A stretch of 64,000 bases of DNA from Eubacteriales bacterium (GCA_024655885.1 JANLFN010000014.1:17773-81772); one strand, 5' to 3'; positions 17,301 to 26,213 are shown, counted from the first letter of the stretch. Notes: generated by a model from the letters alone, not told the origin. A program made the numbers and translations.

Positions 17301-18417
17301 CACCTTCACTTCCAATACCGGAACCGTAAAGCCGGTTGCGAGCTTCCCGTTTACCGTTCCGTCCGCCGTTCATATCGGCTCCAGCTTTAATGTGTCCTTA
17401 CCGGCCACGTCCGGGCTGGAGGGAAGAAACCTCTCCTGGAAGCTTACGCAAAACGGCAGTGCGGCAGCTTACTCCGGAAGCCTCTCAAACAGCGGCGGCA
17501 GTATTGCCATCAATGCGACCGGAAGCTATGTCCTGACCGCCAGCACGACCGACAGCGCGGGCAGGACGTTCAGCTACTCCCAGAACGTCACCGTCACCAA
17601 CAACGCGCCGAACAAGCCCACCGGAAGCGCGTCGGTAACCAGAACCGCAAAGGACGGCAAGCTCCTTGTGAATATCAGCGCCAATGCGACCGATCCGGAC
17701 GGAGATGCCGTAAACCTTGAATATTCCGGCAACACGGCTGACAGCTACTATGCCGTGGGCACCCATACCGTGAGGGTCCGGGTAAAGGACGCATGGGGGC
17801 TGTATTCCGACTGGACGGATATTACCTTTACGGTTGCAAACTCCGCGCCGACCACACCCGTCATCACCCGCACCCCGGACGGCAACAGTGTGGCGCCGGG
17901 AGTAGCCATCACCATCACCGCCTCCAGCACAGACCCGGACGGCGACGCCATCTCTTATGTATGGGAAGGCCGTCCTGCGCAGACCAGTACCGCCTATCCT
18001 TTAGGTAAAAACGTGGTTCGCGTCAAAGCGGTGGACTCCACCGGGGCGGAATCACCCTGGGCAGCTATCGTGTTTTTTGTCGCCGACCCCAATAAAGGCG
18101 GCGGCATGACGCTGACCGGACCGGAGTCCGTCATTCTGGAGCAGGGCATCGAAGGAGCGACCATCACCAGCTACACCTTTACGGTGCCTCCCGTTTCCGG
18201 ACACAGCGGTCAGGACTTCGGGCGCGTCCGCGGGTACAACGTGCTGACCGGGCAGTGGGATCAGCTGGACTACGGTACGACCACCAACGGCATTACCTTC
18301 AGCCGCTCTCTGCCGCCGGGACTCTACAGACAGCTGGAGTTTTACTACTACACAAATCACGACTGCATGTACAACAAGAGCAACATTACCTATTCCGTAA
18401 CCTTCTATTTTCAGTAA
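14323..18417 (+). CDS. SLH-domain surface protein with nine Ig-like repeats
   Basis: A 1364-residue exported protein. A membrane/signal segment (residues 8-27) is followed by SLH-type repeats (about 40-190; FPDIDGHWSEKNIEALIEAG, ITRAEIIKMLVRISG) that would hold it on the cell wall. Then comes a Pro/Thr/Gln linker (about 185-245) and a Gly-Ser hinge. Next are nine divergent repeats of about 92 residues (about 258-1093), each with an HTD-like start, a WSLTK-like core, an EGGxIRF-like turn and a TVYPV-like end. Two PKD-like domains follow (DPDGDAVNLEY, DPDGDAISYVW) and then a unique C-terminal domain. It probably acts as a surface adhesin, perhaps bringing mating cells together. AAAGGACTG lies upstream. 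Confidence 0.8.
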   Translation: MKQKGKRIGIIALVLLLLVCGGIYTAYRLHPEAFIRQDEIITRGEFAAILVRDIPLDTTNAEKDPPSFPDIDGHWSEKNIEALIEAGILDPADYPDGFHPDDPITRAEIIKMLVRISGKDEEAKNTLGHSGYEDQDAIKDEDKGYLIVGREDGIIGDTEDNKIHPNDPVTKGEADDLIDKVIPENPTPPPATVTPTPSSQTPDTPTPEQPTLTPTNPDQNQPSPTPTNPDEDQPTPTPTPDNPGNGSGGGSGGGSHHYPDAQVRFELPATAHTDTEIKVMPVWKYMSSFSWSLTKTAVDGSHQPVELKDAVSGTLGLEGGAIRFNQNGQYTLTATAKNARGKETVLSKQITVYPVIDLSFDLPETTHTDKSVTLTFQPEKLYGHDIVWTAAKDGEAVQPGDVLDGQLGSEGGTFAFKTKGEYTLTAAITDETGRVFTHSESTVVYPVAGIAIELPAASHTDTTLDVAAVLTEADGLTVNWSLTKNGEAAVLADEVEGSLTNDGGKIRFKDKGVYMLTGSITDETGRTFEASKTIAIYPVGSIGFYAPEITHTDKAVCVESRFENLGDAAIQWSLTKDGEAVTLADAVQGELTNEGGSIQFKEKGEYVLKAAFTDPAGRTYSYTSPIKVYPVPGILYKLPETAYTDTIVSVIPETLELGGLKVEWLLENGFGFQDFGTYVDGTLNNSGGSIRFKHAGTYELIARITDETGRVFLFENGGRIEVLPVLSISFELPESTHTDRTVDLRTRGNNNVLPVEWTLTKDGKPVEISDALEGTLNAYGGKIRFTETGKYTLTASMTDALGRVFSCSASTTVYPLPTIELNTPPVWYAGEAGTISVSGTDLENLTADWTVIKDDGGAEPYSYYASGTLTKEGGSLTFPVKGQYELTLTMTDQTGRIFTRSNTFTVYPIPQMALGMQTLSYSGEPIAVTVSGTELDGMDIGWLLSADGGEARPYTQYATGSVGTSGGTLRISTDRTIPVKLIAEATDANGRKFTFTSNTGTVKPVASFPFTVPSAVHIGSSFNVSLPATSGLEGRNLSWKLTQNGSAAAYSGSLSNSGGSIAINATGSYVLTASTTDSAGRTFSYSQNVTVTNNAPNKPTGSASVTRTAKDGKLLVNISANATDPDGDAVNLEYSGNTADSYYAVGTHTVRVRVKDAWGLYSDWTDITFTVANSAPTTPVITRTPDGNSVAPGVAITITASSTDPDGDAISYVWEGRPAQTSTAYPLGKNVVRVKAVDSTGAESPWAAIVFFVADPNKGGGMTLTGPESVILEQGIEGATITSYTFTVPPVSGHSGQDFGRVRGYNVLTGQWDQLDYGTTTNGITFSRSLPPGLYRQLEFYYYTNHDCMYNKSNITYSVTFYFQ
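15094..17604 (+). repeat. nine tandem coding repeats of about 280 bp
   Basis: Protein-level repeats inside the SLH protein. Copies 1-6 carry the xTDxx and EGG/xGG motifs most clearly; copies 7-9 are more divergent. DNA identity between copies is low, so the array is old and not prone to slippage. Confidence 0.7.
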
Positions 18418-18450
18418 CACGGCAGTTCTGCCGGGAAAGGAGGAAGTGTT

Positions 18451-19011
18451 ATGAATGGCATCCAGATCAGGAACAACCGCATCCTTTACTACGGCAACAC
18501 CGCGGGATACATCGAAAAAGGCAGGGCTATTGTCGACCCGCTGTTTCAGAATGAAGAACTCCGGTCCTATCTCACGGAGAAAAAAGGACTGGAGCTGGAA
18601 TGGAGAAACGGCACCTTCGCGCGGCTGGCGGAGGGGAAGCTCGACCGGGAGGGCAATCTGCAGGTGCTGAAAAAATGCAGGGTCCATCAGCTCAAACCCA
18701 ATGTGGATGTGATGATGAAATTCATCGGGTATGACGAGCTGCTGGAACGTTTCGGAGAACCTGACCCGGACAACTACCGGGTGGTCTATGACGGCGAGGT
18801 GGAAACCAACAATCTGGAGGAACTTTTCGCCAAATTCAACCTTGAACACCCGCCTGGCTACGAGGGACACAGCCTCTCCATGTCGGATGTGGTGGAGCTG
18901 TACGATGACTCGGGAAGCTCCTTCCACTATGTCGACCGCTTCGGTTTTAGGGAAATTTCCTTTCAGCCGCCGGAGCAGGAGCAGTATCAGGGACCGAAGA
19001 TGAGCCTGTAA
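18451..19011 (+). CDS. YodL-domain protein
   Basis: A 186-residue protein. The C-terminal part holds the YodL signature: HSLSMSDVVELYDDSGSSFH followed by YVDRFGFREISF. YodL domains occur in many mobile-element proteins of Firmicutes, and their role is unknown. AAAGGAGGAAG precedes the ATG. The end (EQYQGPKMSL) carries the short Met/Leu tail shared with other proteins of this element. It is followed by a clear terminator. Confidence 0.75.
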   Translation: MNGIQIRNNRILYYGNTAGYIEKGRAIVDPLFQNEELRSYLTEKKGLELEWRNGTFARLAEGKLDREGNLQVLKKCRVHQLKPNVDVMMKFIGYDELLERFGEPDPDNYRVVYDGEVETNNLEELFAKFNLEHPPGYEGHSLSMSDVVELYDDSGSSFHYVDRFGFREISFQPPEQEQYQGPKMSL

Positions 19012-19021
19012 CCCATCAACC

Positions 19022-19042
19022 ACAGCCGGAAGGCTGTTTTTT
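19022..19042 (+). terminator. intrinsic terminator after the YodL gene
   Basis: ACAGCC-GGAA-GGCTGT followed by TTTTT: a compact stem with a stable tetraloop. Confidence 0.85.
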
Positions 19043-19073
19043 AATCCATAAATATATAAAGGAGGAAGCATCC

Positions 19074-19493
19074 ATGAACAAAGCACAAGCTGCCGCCAAA
19101 ACTCCGCGGGAATCCGCGCAAACAGCCGCGGAGCAAACCCTTCCTATGAAGGTGGACGTGAAGATAAGCTCCATCCGTCCGGAGGGCAATGTCCGGGCCT
19201 ATGCGTCCGTCAACCTGAATGACTGCTTCGCCATCCGCAACGTGAAGGTGGTGGACAGCTCCAAGGGACTGTTCATCGCCATGCCCAGCTACAAGGCGGG
19301 AAACGGCGAGTACAAAGACATCTGCTTTCCGGTCACCAAGGAATTCCGGGAGCAGCTCAGCAACGCGGTCATTGACGCATATCATCAAGCCCTCGCCCAG
19401 AGTCAGAGCCAGAACCAGCAGAAGGCGGAGGATACGCCCCCTTTTGAACAGGCGCCGGAGCAGGGCTCCGGCATGCGGATGGCGGGATTATAA
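19074..19493 (+). CDS. SpoVG-family protein
   Basis: A 139-residue protein with a SpoVG domain at about residues 25-105: VDVKISSIRPEGNVRAYASV, DCFAIRNVKVVDSSKGLFIA and MPSYK. SpoVG proteins bind nucleic acids and regulate sporulation and surface genes. ICE copies usually lie next to transfer genes, as here. An Ala-rich N-terminal extension and a Gln-rich C-terminal part surround the domain. It ends GSGMRMAGL, again the shared tail after an acidic/Gln/Pro stretch. AAAGGAGGAAG lies upstream. Confidence 0.88.
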   Translation: MNKAQAAAKTPRESAQTAAEQTLPMKVDVKISSIRPEGNVRAYASVNLNDCFAIRNVKVVDSSKGLFIAMPSYKAGNGEYKDICFPVTKEFREQLSNAVIDAYHQALAQSQSQNQQKAEDTPPFEQAPEQGSGMRMAGL

Positions 19494-19505
19494 GCCCGCT
19501 GTTTT
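19482..19505 (+). terminator. intrinsic terminator overlapping the spoVG-like stop
   Basis: GCGGG (19482-19486) pairs with CCCGC (19495-19499), then a T run; the gene's stop codon lies in the loop. Confidence 0.65.
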
Positions 19506-19555
19506 TCTTTATTACACTCAAGTCTTTTAAAATATAACTTTGGAGGTAAAACATA

Positions 19556-19739
19556 ATGAAAAAACTTGTAACCAGGGTAAAAAACCAGCTGACCAGTAAG
19601 CTTTTAGCGGCACAGAAGCTGCTCCGCTCCCAGCACGGGGAGGGCTTTGTGGATACCGCAATAAAAATTTTAATGGCCGTGGTCATCGGCGCGCTCGTCC
19701 TTGCCGGGCTGTATGCCCTGTTCGGCGAAACCGTGATGC
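19556..19739 (+). pseudogene. DUF6133 pilin-like gene, 5' part, split by an 8-kb insertion
   Basis: Encodes MKKLVTRVKNQLTSKLLAAQ through LVLAGLYALFGETVM, the N-terminal 61 residues of a DUF6133 protein. It has the HGEGFVDTA motif and one hydrophobic helix, a pilin-like layout. Coding sense is lost after GTGATGC (19733-19739). The missing C terminus (LPTLKQRIQEMFNYAG) is found in frame at 27712-27765, right before the prepilin peptidase gene. The two parts together make a normal DUF6133 protein of about 76 residues, so the gene was cut by the element between them. Confidence 0.88.
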
Positions 19740-19893
19740 TTTGTTCACGGTATAAACACGATAGGAATTGCTACGCTTAAACTCATCTCTTAAGTATCCA
19801 ATGATATAGTCCCGGAATGAAATTTCTTAAGTGAGTTCATCCAGTTCATATGCTCAATAAAAATATTAAAATTAGGAAAGGTGAGATTCAAGT

Positions 19894-20124
19894 ATGAAAA
19901 ACTTAATTACGAAGGCAAAAGTAAACATGTGGAAGGCATTGATTTCTGTTAAAAGTGTTCTGTCAGACAGAAGCGGGTCAGGAATGATTGATTTAGCCAT
20001 AAACATAATGATCAGTGTGGTTTTGGGAGCTTTAGTCCTTGCAGGATTGTATCTGTTGTTTGGCTCGACCGTACTCCCGATGCTTTCTGAAAAAATAAAG
20101 GCCATTTTCAACTACCAAGGCTAA
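19894..20124 (+). CDS. complete DUF6133 protein carried by the inserted element
   Basis: A 76-residue pilin-like protein: a basic N terminus, SGSGMIDLAINIMIS where the host copy has HGEGFVDTAIKILMA, a hydrophobic helix ending LVLAGLYLLFGSTVLP, and a C terminus ending IFNYQG where the host copy has MFNYAG. GAAAGGTGAG precedes the ATG. It is intact and lies just inside the left end of the element that cut the resident DUF6133 gene. It may therefore replace the lost product. Its codons are more AT-rich than those of the resident copy, so it came with the element and is not a local duplication. Confidence 0.75.
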   Translation: MKNLITKAKVNMWKALISVKSVLSDRSGSGMIDLAINIMISVVLGALVLAGLYLLFGSTVLPMLSEKIKAIFNYQG

Positions 20125-20185
20125 GCCAGATAAGGTATACTTTTGGTTTGCACTTCTCTGTTGGCCATTTCAACATGTTATACTG

Positions 20186-20208
20186 CTCCTATCTTAAAAA
20201 AATAGGAG
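20186..20208 (+). promoter_or_regulatory. hairpin that hides the ribosome site of the first recombinase
   Basis: CTCCTAT (20186-20192) pairs perfectly with ATAGGAG (20202-20208), which is the ribosome site for the ATG at 20218. Base pairing would block initiation, so this is a likely translational brake on recombinase expression. Confidence 0.5.
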
Positions 20209-20217
20209 TGATATATC

Positions 20218-21381
20218 ATGCAGATGGAAAACAAGCGTTTCAGACTTAAAAGGTTCAAGTTTGAAACAGATAATGGCAAGGTTATCGAAAAGTATATGAT
20301 AACCGACAACCTGATACCAGTGTTCGAAATCAATCAATGGATTGAGGTCAAAAGCATTAGGAAAGTAAGCACAGGCAAGGAATACGCAGGTAGACTGGTG
20401 GTGTTCTTAAATTTTTTGGATAGTCGCGGCGTCGAATATGACGCCGCGACCAATAAAAATGTGTTGGATTTCATACATAGTCTGGTTTACGGAGATTTGC
20501 AAGACCTTAAAATCAAATCTATTGATACAGCCCTTACCTACAGAACACTCAGCAAGTATATTACAGTCATCGCAGAGTTGTACAAATGGATGGATAATAA
20601 CTATGAAACAATATCAGGTTTCAAACGAAGACAGATACCTTAAGGGTCAAAAAATCTTTTTTGTATGGAGATATACGCCTATGATTACAAGCACATCATA
20701 AACAGCTATCTGCCCCGTCTGAAAGGTGGCTGTGAATACATCAAATGGTACGAGGACAGTGAGAAACAAGCCTTGTGCAGCAATTTTAAAACATTGCGGG
20801 ATGAAGCGGTTTTCAGAATAACCCTTGAAGGCTTTAGAATTGACGAGGTTCTGAGTATGAAGCTCCACAATTACAATCCCATAGAGCGCATCATACAGCC
20901 GACACGCTCCAAGGGGAAACAGGATGCAAGATCAGGAAGGCACAATCACCTCAGAACGGTTGCATTGCCGGTTGTTACCTGTGAATTACTGGATCAGTAC
21001 ATCTGGACTGAACGAATGATAGCAGAAAACGAAAGTGGAATTATCAGTGATTTTATCTTCATCAATACCCAAAAAGACGGCAATCAGGGGAAACCTCTTT
21101 CCTACAGCAACTACTACAAAATATTTAAAAGATGTGCACAAAGAGCAGGGATTGCCCCGGACAGAATAAGAACTCATAGCGGCAGAAGCACAAAGGTTAT
21201 GGAGTTTTTGGAACATCAGGCCTTGCACCCGGAAGATGGCATCACCGATGCTATCATAATGGAATGCTTTGGATGGCGTTCATCCGATTCCATAGCTCAT
21301 TATCGCGATCATAATAATCAAGTGATTGCCAAAGCTGTTATGAAAAAATTACATAAAGGAAAGGGTGGCGGCAATGATTAA
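20218..21381 (+). pseudogene. TnpA-like tyrosine recombinase with one in-frame stop
   Basis: A 387-codon frame broken by TAA at 20641-20643, between the N-terminal SAM-like domain (KVSTGKEYAGRLVVFLNFLD) and the catalytic domain. The catalytic residues are present downstream: Arg in LEGFRIDEVLSMKL, His-x-x-Arg in RTHSGRSTKVMEF, and the nucleophile Tyr in IAHYRDHNNQV. Both halves are in the same frame. An in-frame ATG at 20665 could start the C-terminal half alone. It overlaps the next recombinase by 8 bp. It could be a real nonsense mutation, a sequencing error, or two separately made halves. Confidence 0.75.
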
Positions 21382-23630
21382 AATGCTGGAAATCAAGACT
21401 TGCACCGCCTTCTGGGATATTGACGGGACTATCATGCGTTTTCAAAGAAGGAAACGGGTCAGAGATGAAACGATGGGGATAAAAATAGCACAGTACAAAG
21501 AATTGCTGTTGGGCAATCTGTATGAGGCTCATCCAGAAATGCTATGCGAAATAAATGATGTCCTGGATGAGGTCATACTGGTGCGGATTGGGTTTGAAGT
21601 ATATCGTGATGATTTTTTAAGAATGTTTAAATTCTATGCTCAAAGCTACATTAAGCGATGGGATAAATCTGATAAGGTTGTACAGGGGAGGAAAATAAGC
21701 ATCTTTCCTGTGTTTCAATTGATGTTTAAAAACGAGATGGTGGATATTGAGGAAAGCCCTATCATAGTCCTAAGGCCTATTGAAGGTAATGAGATATTTA
21801 TGAATATCTTTGAAATGCAGTTCGCTGAATACTGGAAGGGGAGAATACAAAAAGCTGTGTTGGATAAGGACACTTTAGTAGCAATAAGGAAAAAAATTGG
21901 GCCTGTGAGGGCAACAAGATATTTCATGTGTCTGCCTGAAAATATGGCGCTGGGATATCTTGAAAGCATGGCTGGAAAATTTATGGAAAACCGTGAAATC
22001 ATAAACCGCCAAAAACTTCATATCAAGCTGTTTGGCGAAGATGGAAGTAAATTAATCCGGGACTACTGTAAAGAATTCATAGTACCCTTTTCCACCACCG
22101 TACAAAATGAATATGAAGTACAGACCCAAAAATTTATCGCTGAAAATCATCTGGAATTGAATACAGACAAAGACCAATGGAGATTGTACAGCTTGCATGG
22201 GCCTTCTTTGAGCCTTGATACTATTGATTTTTCCGGCATCAACAGCCCATCCCTGAAGCTTGAGATAAAGTATTTTATGAAGCACCGCTTTTTCACCCTG
22301 ACAGGCAACAAAGACAGGGGCATATATGGATTGATTCGGGCGGTGAACATCCTTACCGCCAATAAATCCAGGCATCCGATTTTTCGCGGATATTGATGAT
22401 GTGGATGCCAAAGCACTGCATCTGGCCCTGGAGCAGAAGTACGTGCAAAATCAAGAGAGTACAAGCATGTCAAGCATCCTGCGGATTTTCAGCATATTGA
22501 CAGTCATCAACCATTATCTGATGAGCGATGAACGGGATGAGGGTATGAAAAGTCCCCGCCCCTGCCAAAATCCTTTTGCCAGGTACAGGTTTCATAACGC
22601 AAGGGAATACAAAACAAGAACCCCTGCGATACCGGAAAGCGTTATGGAGCAGGTGGATGCCCATATTGACGAACTGGACCCGATATATAAGCTGATCTAC
22701 CTGATTTTTTCGAGTACTGGTATGAGAACAAAAGAGGTTCTTTTTCTTGAGGCCGATTGCCTTGAAGCGTCAAGATATGAAAACCTGCTTCAGCTTAAAT
22801 ACAAGCCATACAAGGTGCTGTCGGCAAGACGCAGGGCTGGCGTCGGAGATTATCACAGGGTTCTCATTACAGCCGCGCTTGCCGATGAAATTAAAAAGCA
22901 AATAGAAAAAACCGCAAAGTGGCGAAGCACATACAATCTGCCCTACATCTTCATCAATAAGCGTTCAAATTTCAAGGCGAATATGATTAATATGAATAAT
23001 TTCCGCAACCATATAAATGCTTTGATAAGAAAACATAATATATGTGACGATAATGCAGGGCTCTGGCATTTTACCTGCATGCAGCACCGTAAGACGTTGA
23101 CCGTTATACTGATAGAAAACGGGGCAACAGTAGATGAACTGGCTTATTGGCTTGGCCACCTCACCAGGACTACTGCCTCAAACTACTATGCCGAGGTGAG
23201 GAAAATGAGGTTGGCGGAGCTTAATACAGAGTATTTTAGAAAGATGTTCGATTTGCTGCTGTCCGAAGAACAGCTTTCCAAATATTCAGAGGAAGAGCGG
23301 AGACTGCTCTACATTGATTTCCGGTTGGAGCAGCGCAAGGTTGAATTCGGGTATTGCCTCCAAAAGCTTGCGGATGGCGGCTGCAGTAATAGAAACAGTC
23401 TGTACAACTGCATCAACTGCAAGAACCTGTGCACCGGCAAGAAATATCTGCCGTATTGGCAGGAACTGCTATCACAGCAGCAACTGGCAGTCAAAAAACT
23501 ACTCGAAATCTACGCGAAAAACAATATTACTGAAGCTGATTTTGTAGATTTTAAAGAGTATAAGCAGGAAATCTTTCTGCTCCAGTGTTATGAAAATATG
23601 GTTAAAGCCATAGAATGCGGGGTGATGTAA
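21374..23630 (+). pseudogene. TnpB-like tyrosine recombinase with a homopolymer frameshift
   Basis: Two abutting frames form one large recombinase of about 750 residues: 21374-22396 (N-terminal DNA-binding part) and 22401-23630 (catalytic part). They join at a 5-T run (22380-22384), where four T would keep one frame (reading PIFADIDDVDAKAL). Catalytic residues are Arg in STGMRTKEVLFLE, His-x-x-Arg in MQHRKTLTVILIE, His in YWLGHLTRTTA and Tyr in SNYYAEVRKM. A Cys cluster (YNCINCKNLCTG) near the C terminus probably binds zinc. The large size with a long N-terminal domain matches TnpB of the Tn554 family. Confidence 0.75.
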
Positions 23631-25175
23631 GTGAGAGACTTACCACAGGCAACCATAAAAGAAAGCTATGACGAAATGAAAAAAGCAAGATATGTAACCT
23701 TTCTGAAAGAGCTTGGAAGCAATATCAATTTTGAAGATGACATCTGGCACTGTGATAAAAGAGTCCGAAGCTTTGCAGAGCCGCTTCATAGAACACACAT
23801 CTATTTTACAGGCATACCTCGGGAATATAAAGAACTTGCAGAATATTACGCAATTCTCAGATTGCTGAACGGAAAAACCATTAATGGTGTAAAGACAGGA
23901 CTGACAAACCTGACCCCCTTTTTTAAATTTTTGTCCGGTCAATGTAACTCTTTACCCATAGATAAATGCGATATAAGGGTGGCTTCAAAGTTCAAAATAC
24001 ATCTGGATGATGCTGATTATGCCGTTTACACAAAAAATAGCATATGGTTTAATATAAGCACTCTTTTTCAAACTATCAACGGGTTTGGCGGCATGAGCTT
24101 TAAAAATCCTTTCGCTGATAATCCCTATGACAGTTACAGAAAATTAGACTATAAATACATACCGGACGATGTGCTCGAAAGGCTTGATACGATATTCAAG
24201 AAAGAAGACATCGACCTGCATATCAAATGCATCTATTGGATTTTGCGGCTTATCCCTTCCCGGATCAATGAAGTTTTGGCGATGAAAATGGATTGCTTGA
24301 AACCGTATAACGGGAATTACGTCATTTTCATACCTACATGGAAGCAAAACGGCGGCAATGCGGAGCCGATACTTAGAAGCATTCATGTGAAAGATACAGG
24401 CATTGCAGGATATTTACTTGAATTAATAAGGAAGCAGCAAGAGGTATCAATGAAAATACAGAAGTTTCTGCCCAAAGCTAAGAAGGGAGCACTCTTTGCA
24501 CACCAAAGGGTACACCATCTGAAAAATGGCTCTGTGTCGTCTCATGACAAATACTATTTGGTGCAGATAGCCCAGGTATCCTATCACTTTAAGAAAATAT
24601 GCAGTCAATATAACATCATGGATAAAAACGGTGACATTTTCAAGCTTACCTCTCACCAGTTCAGGCACAACGGAATCAGCGACAGGCTTGAGGCCGGATT
24701 TACCCTTGAGCAGATTTCCGATATGACGGGGCACCATGGAAATGCAATGATTTGGAATGCTTATGCTCATCTGGACTTAAAGCCTAAGACGATAACTGAA
24801 AAACAGCACTATGTTTTAGAAGAACCGCAAAATGCAGAAAACAACTGTATTTTGTTTGGCGGCAGGATACTAAACATGGAAGAACAACTTGAAAAAAGAC
24901 TGCTGAAAAATATCCGTGCGCATCGGGTACGCGGCGGTATTTGCAGTGACATTACGGGCTGTAAAAGCGATATGTGGAATTGCATTGACTGTAAGTTTTT
25001 TATCCCTGAGAAAGAGCAGCTTTCATATTTTATGGAACAAGCATTATCATGGCGCGGTAAGGTGGAAAAATTTAAAGACTTTCCAATGATCAAAAGCAAT
25101 GCTTTGAAAAATGCTCGGCTGTTTGAGAAAATAGCTGCAAAAATTCAACTTGAGGGCGGTGCTTGCATTGAATAA
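23631..25175 (+). CDS. third tyrosine recombinase of the element
   Basis: A 514-residue recombinase. Arg lies in LIPSRINEVLAMKMD, His-x-x-Arg in LTSHQFRHNGISDR, His in DMTGHHGNAMIW, and the nucleophile Tyr in NAYAHLDLKP. A C-terminal Cys cluster (MWNCIDCKFFIPEKE) parallels that of the preceding TnpB-like protein. The start is GTG, with GGGGTGATG upstream, directly after the preceding stop. Unlike its two neighbours it is uninterrupted. With them it forms a recombinase trio, and the DUF6262 gene is coupled to its end. Confidence 0.9.
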   Translation: MRDLPQATIKESYDEMKKARYVTFLKELGSNINFEDDIWHCDKRVRSFAEPLHRTHIYFTGIPREYKELAEYYAILRLLNGKTINGVKTGLTNLTPFFKFLSGQCNSLPIDKCDIRVASKFKIHLDDADYAVYTKNSIWFNISTLFQTINGFGGMSFKNPFADNPYDSYRKLDYKYIPDDVLERLDTIFKKEDIDLHIKCIYWILRLIPSRINEVLAMKMDCLKPYNGNYVIFIPTWKQNGGNAEPILRSIHVKDTGIAGYLLELIRKQQEVSMKIQKFLPKAKKGALFAHQRVHHLKNGSVSSHDKYYLVQIAQVSYHFKKICSQYNIMDKNGDIFKLTSHQFRHNGISDRLEAGFTLEQISDMTGHHGNAMIWNAYAHLDLKPKTITEKQHYVLEEPQNAENNCILFGGRILNMEEQLEKRLLKNIRAHRVRGGICSDITGCKSDMWNCIDCKFFIPEKEQLSYFMEQALSWRGKVEKFKDFPMIKSNALKNARLFEKIAAKIQLEGGACIE

Positions 25176-25569
25176 TAAAATTCCCATGGAGCTCAAAGAG
25201 AAGCAAGAGCTTCAAAGACAGAAGACAATAAATACTGTTCTAAGAGCCATTGATGAGCTGAAAGCTGAAGGATTTGATATAAAAATAAAGGACTTAATGG
25301 AATACACGGGGTTATCACGTTCGGTTTTTGGGAAAACCCATATTCGCAAGGTTTTGATGGATAAAGGGATTGTAGCCACAAAGGCAGACGCTATCGTTGA
25401 TGATAAGCCTTCCGGCAAGATGTCCAAAGAGCAAAAGTTAAAACTGAAATTAAAGGAAAAGGATGAACAAATCAGAAGATTATCGGCGGAAAATGCTGAC
25501 CTAAAAAGTGAGTGTGAACTTTTAAGAGGCAGGCTATTTTTGCTGATGCAGCGACAGTCTATGGAGTGA
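25168..25569 (+). CDS. DUF6262 protein (TnpC-like)
   Basis: A 133-residue protein. The N-terminal half looks like a winged-helix DNA-binding domain (NTVLRAIDELKAEGFDIKIK, DLMEYTGLSRSVFGKTHIRK); the C-terminal half is a coiled coil (about residues 80-130). This layout and position match TnpC of Tn554, the accessory protein that aids transposition and orientation. The start is TTG at 25168, with GAGGGCGGT upstream, overlapping the recombinase stop by 8 bp. The upstream TTG at 25150 lacks a site. Confidence 0.75.
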   Translation: MNNKIPMELKEKQELQRQKTINTVLRAIDELKAEGFDIKIKDLMEYTGLSRSVFGKTHIRKVLMDKGIVATKADAIVDDKPSGKMSKEQKLKLKLKEKDEQIRRLSAENADLKSECELLRGRLFLLMQRQSME

Positions 25570-25577
25570 TATCCTAA

Positions 25578-25922
25578 TTTGACTTTTCTCATTTCCTTGT
25601 TTCGGGCAAAAGGCAGATAACCATACCACAGAAATATTTCGAAGTGTTGGGCTTCAGCAACGAAGCCGAATGCATTCTGCAAAACAATGCAATTGTCATC
25701 CGCCCTGTCCGGGAAAATACAGGAAGCGAGTTTTCCGAGCAAATTCTTGCTGATTTGATTGCTCAAGGATTTTCAGGGCAAGAGCTCCTTGCAAAGTTCA
25801 AGGAAGTGAGCAAAAAAATCGCTCCTGCCATGGATAAACTGATCAGTGAGGCAGACAGCATTGCAAAGGGAGAAAAAAAGGGTGCAACCATGGCGGATAT
25901 CTTCGGGGTGGAGGACAAATAG
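25578..25922 (+). pseudogene. AbrB-type antitoxin without a normal start
   Basis: The open frame reads DFSHFLVSGKRQITIPQKYF and EVLGFSNEAECILQNNAIVI, a MazE/AbrB-like domain, then a helical tail ending in FGVEDK. It follows a TAA at 25575 and contains no ATG, GTG or TTG before GTG 25641, which lies inside the domain. Either the start was lost or a truncated protein is made. It ends 1 bp before the toxin-like gene, so the two were an operon. Confidence 0.55.
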
Positions 25923-26213
25923 ATGTACGAAATCCGTTTCACGGGAGCTGCAGAAAAATACTTGAAGAAGGTTAAGGAAAAGGGCCTCAAGAAAGCGTTT
26001 CAAGAGGCTCTTGAAAAAATAAGCAGTGACCCGTACATTGGTGAGTTGAAAACAGGTGATCTGGCTGGGGCTTATTGCTATGATGTCTACTATAGCAAAA
26101 CCAATTACGAGCTTGTGTATAGAATATACTAAAAAGACGGGCAGATGGTGGTTGTGATTCTTGCCGGGACACGAGAAAACTTTTATGATGAACTGAAGAG
26201 ATATATGAAGTAG
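25923..26213 (+). pseudogene. RelE/ParE-type toxin with one in-frame stop
   Basis: Starts MYEIRFTGAAEKYLKKVKEK and continues to LVYRIY, meets TAA at 26130-26132, then reads KDGQMVVVILAGTRENFYDE to a TAG at 26211. Together this is a normal RelE/ParE-fold toxin of about 96 residues. The stop most simply replaces GAA. Without the last two strands the toxin should be inactive, which fits the damaged antitoxin upstream. Confidence 0.75.

Noticed and set aside
15094..17604. CRISPR array or satellite DNA
   Set aside because: The periodicity is protein-level (about 92 residues) inside one gene; DNA copies are divergent and there are no short identical repeats with spacers anywhere in the window.
15085..19086. 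Long minus-strand open frames opposite the SLH and YodL genes
   Set aside because: They are shadows of GC-richer + strand genes: no ribosome sites, no recognisable domains, and codon periodicity follows the + strand.
25923..26213. Active RelE/ParE toxin-antitoxin system
   Set aside because: The toxin has an internal TAA and the antitoxin lacks a start, so as written it cannot work.
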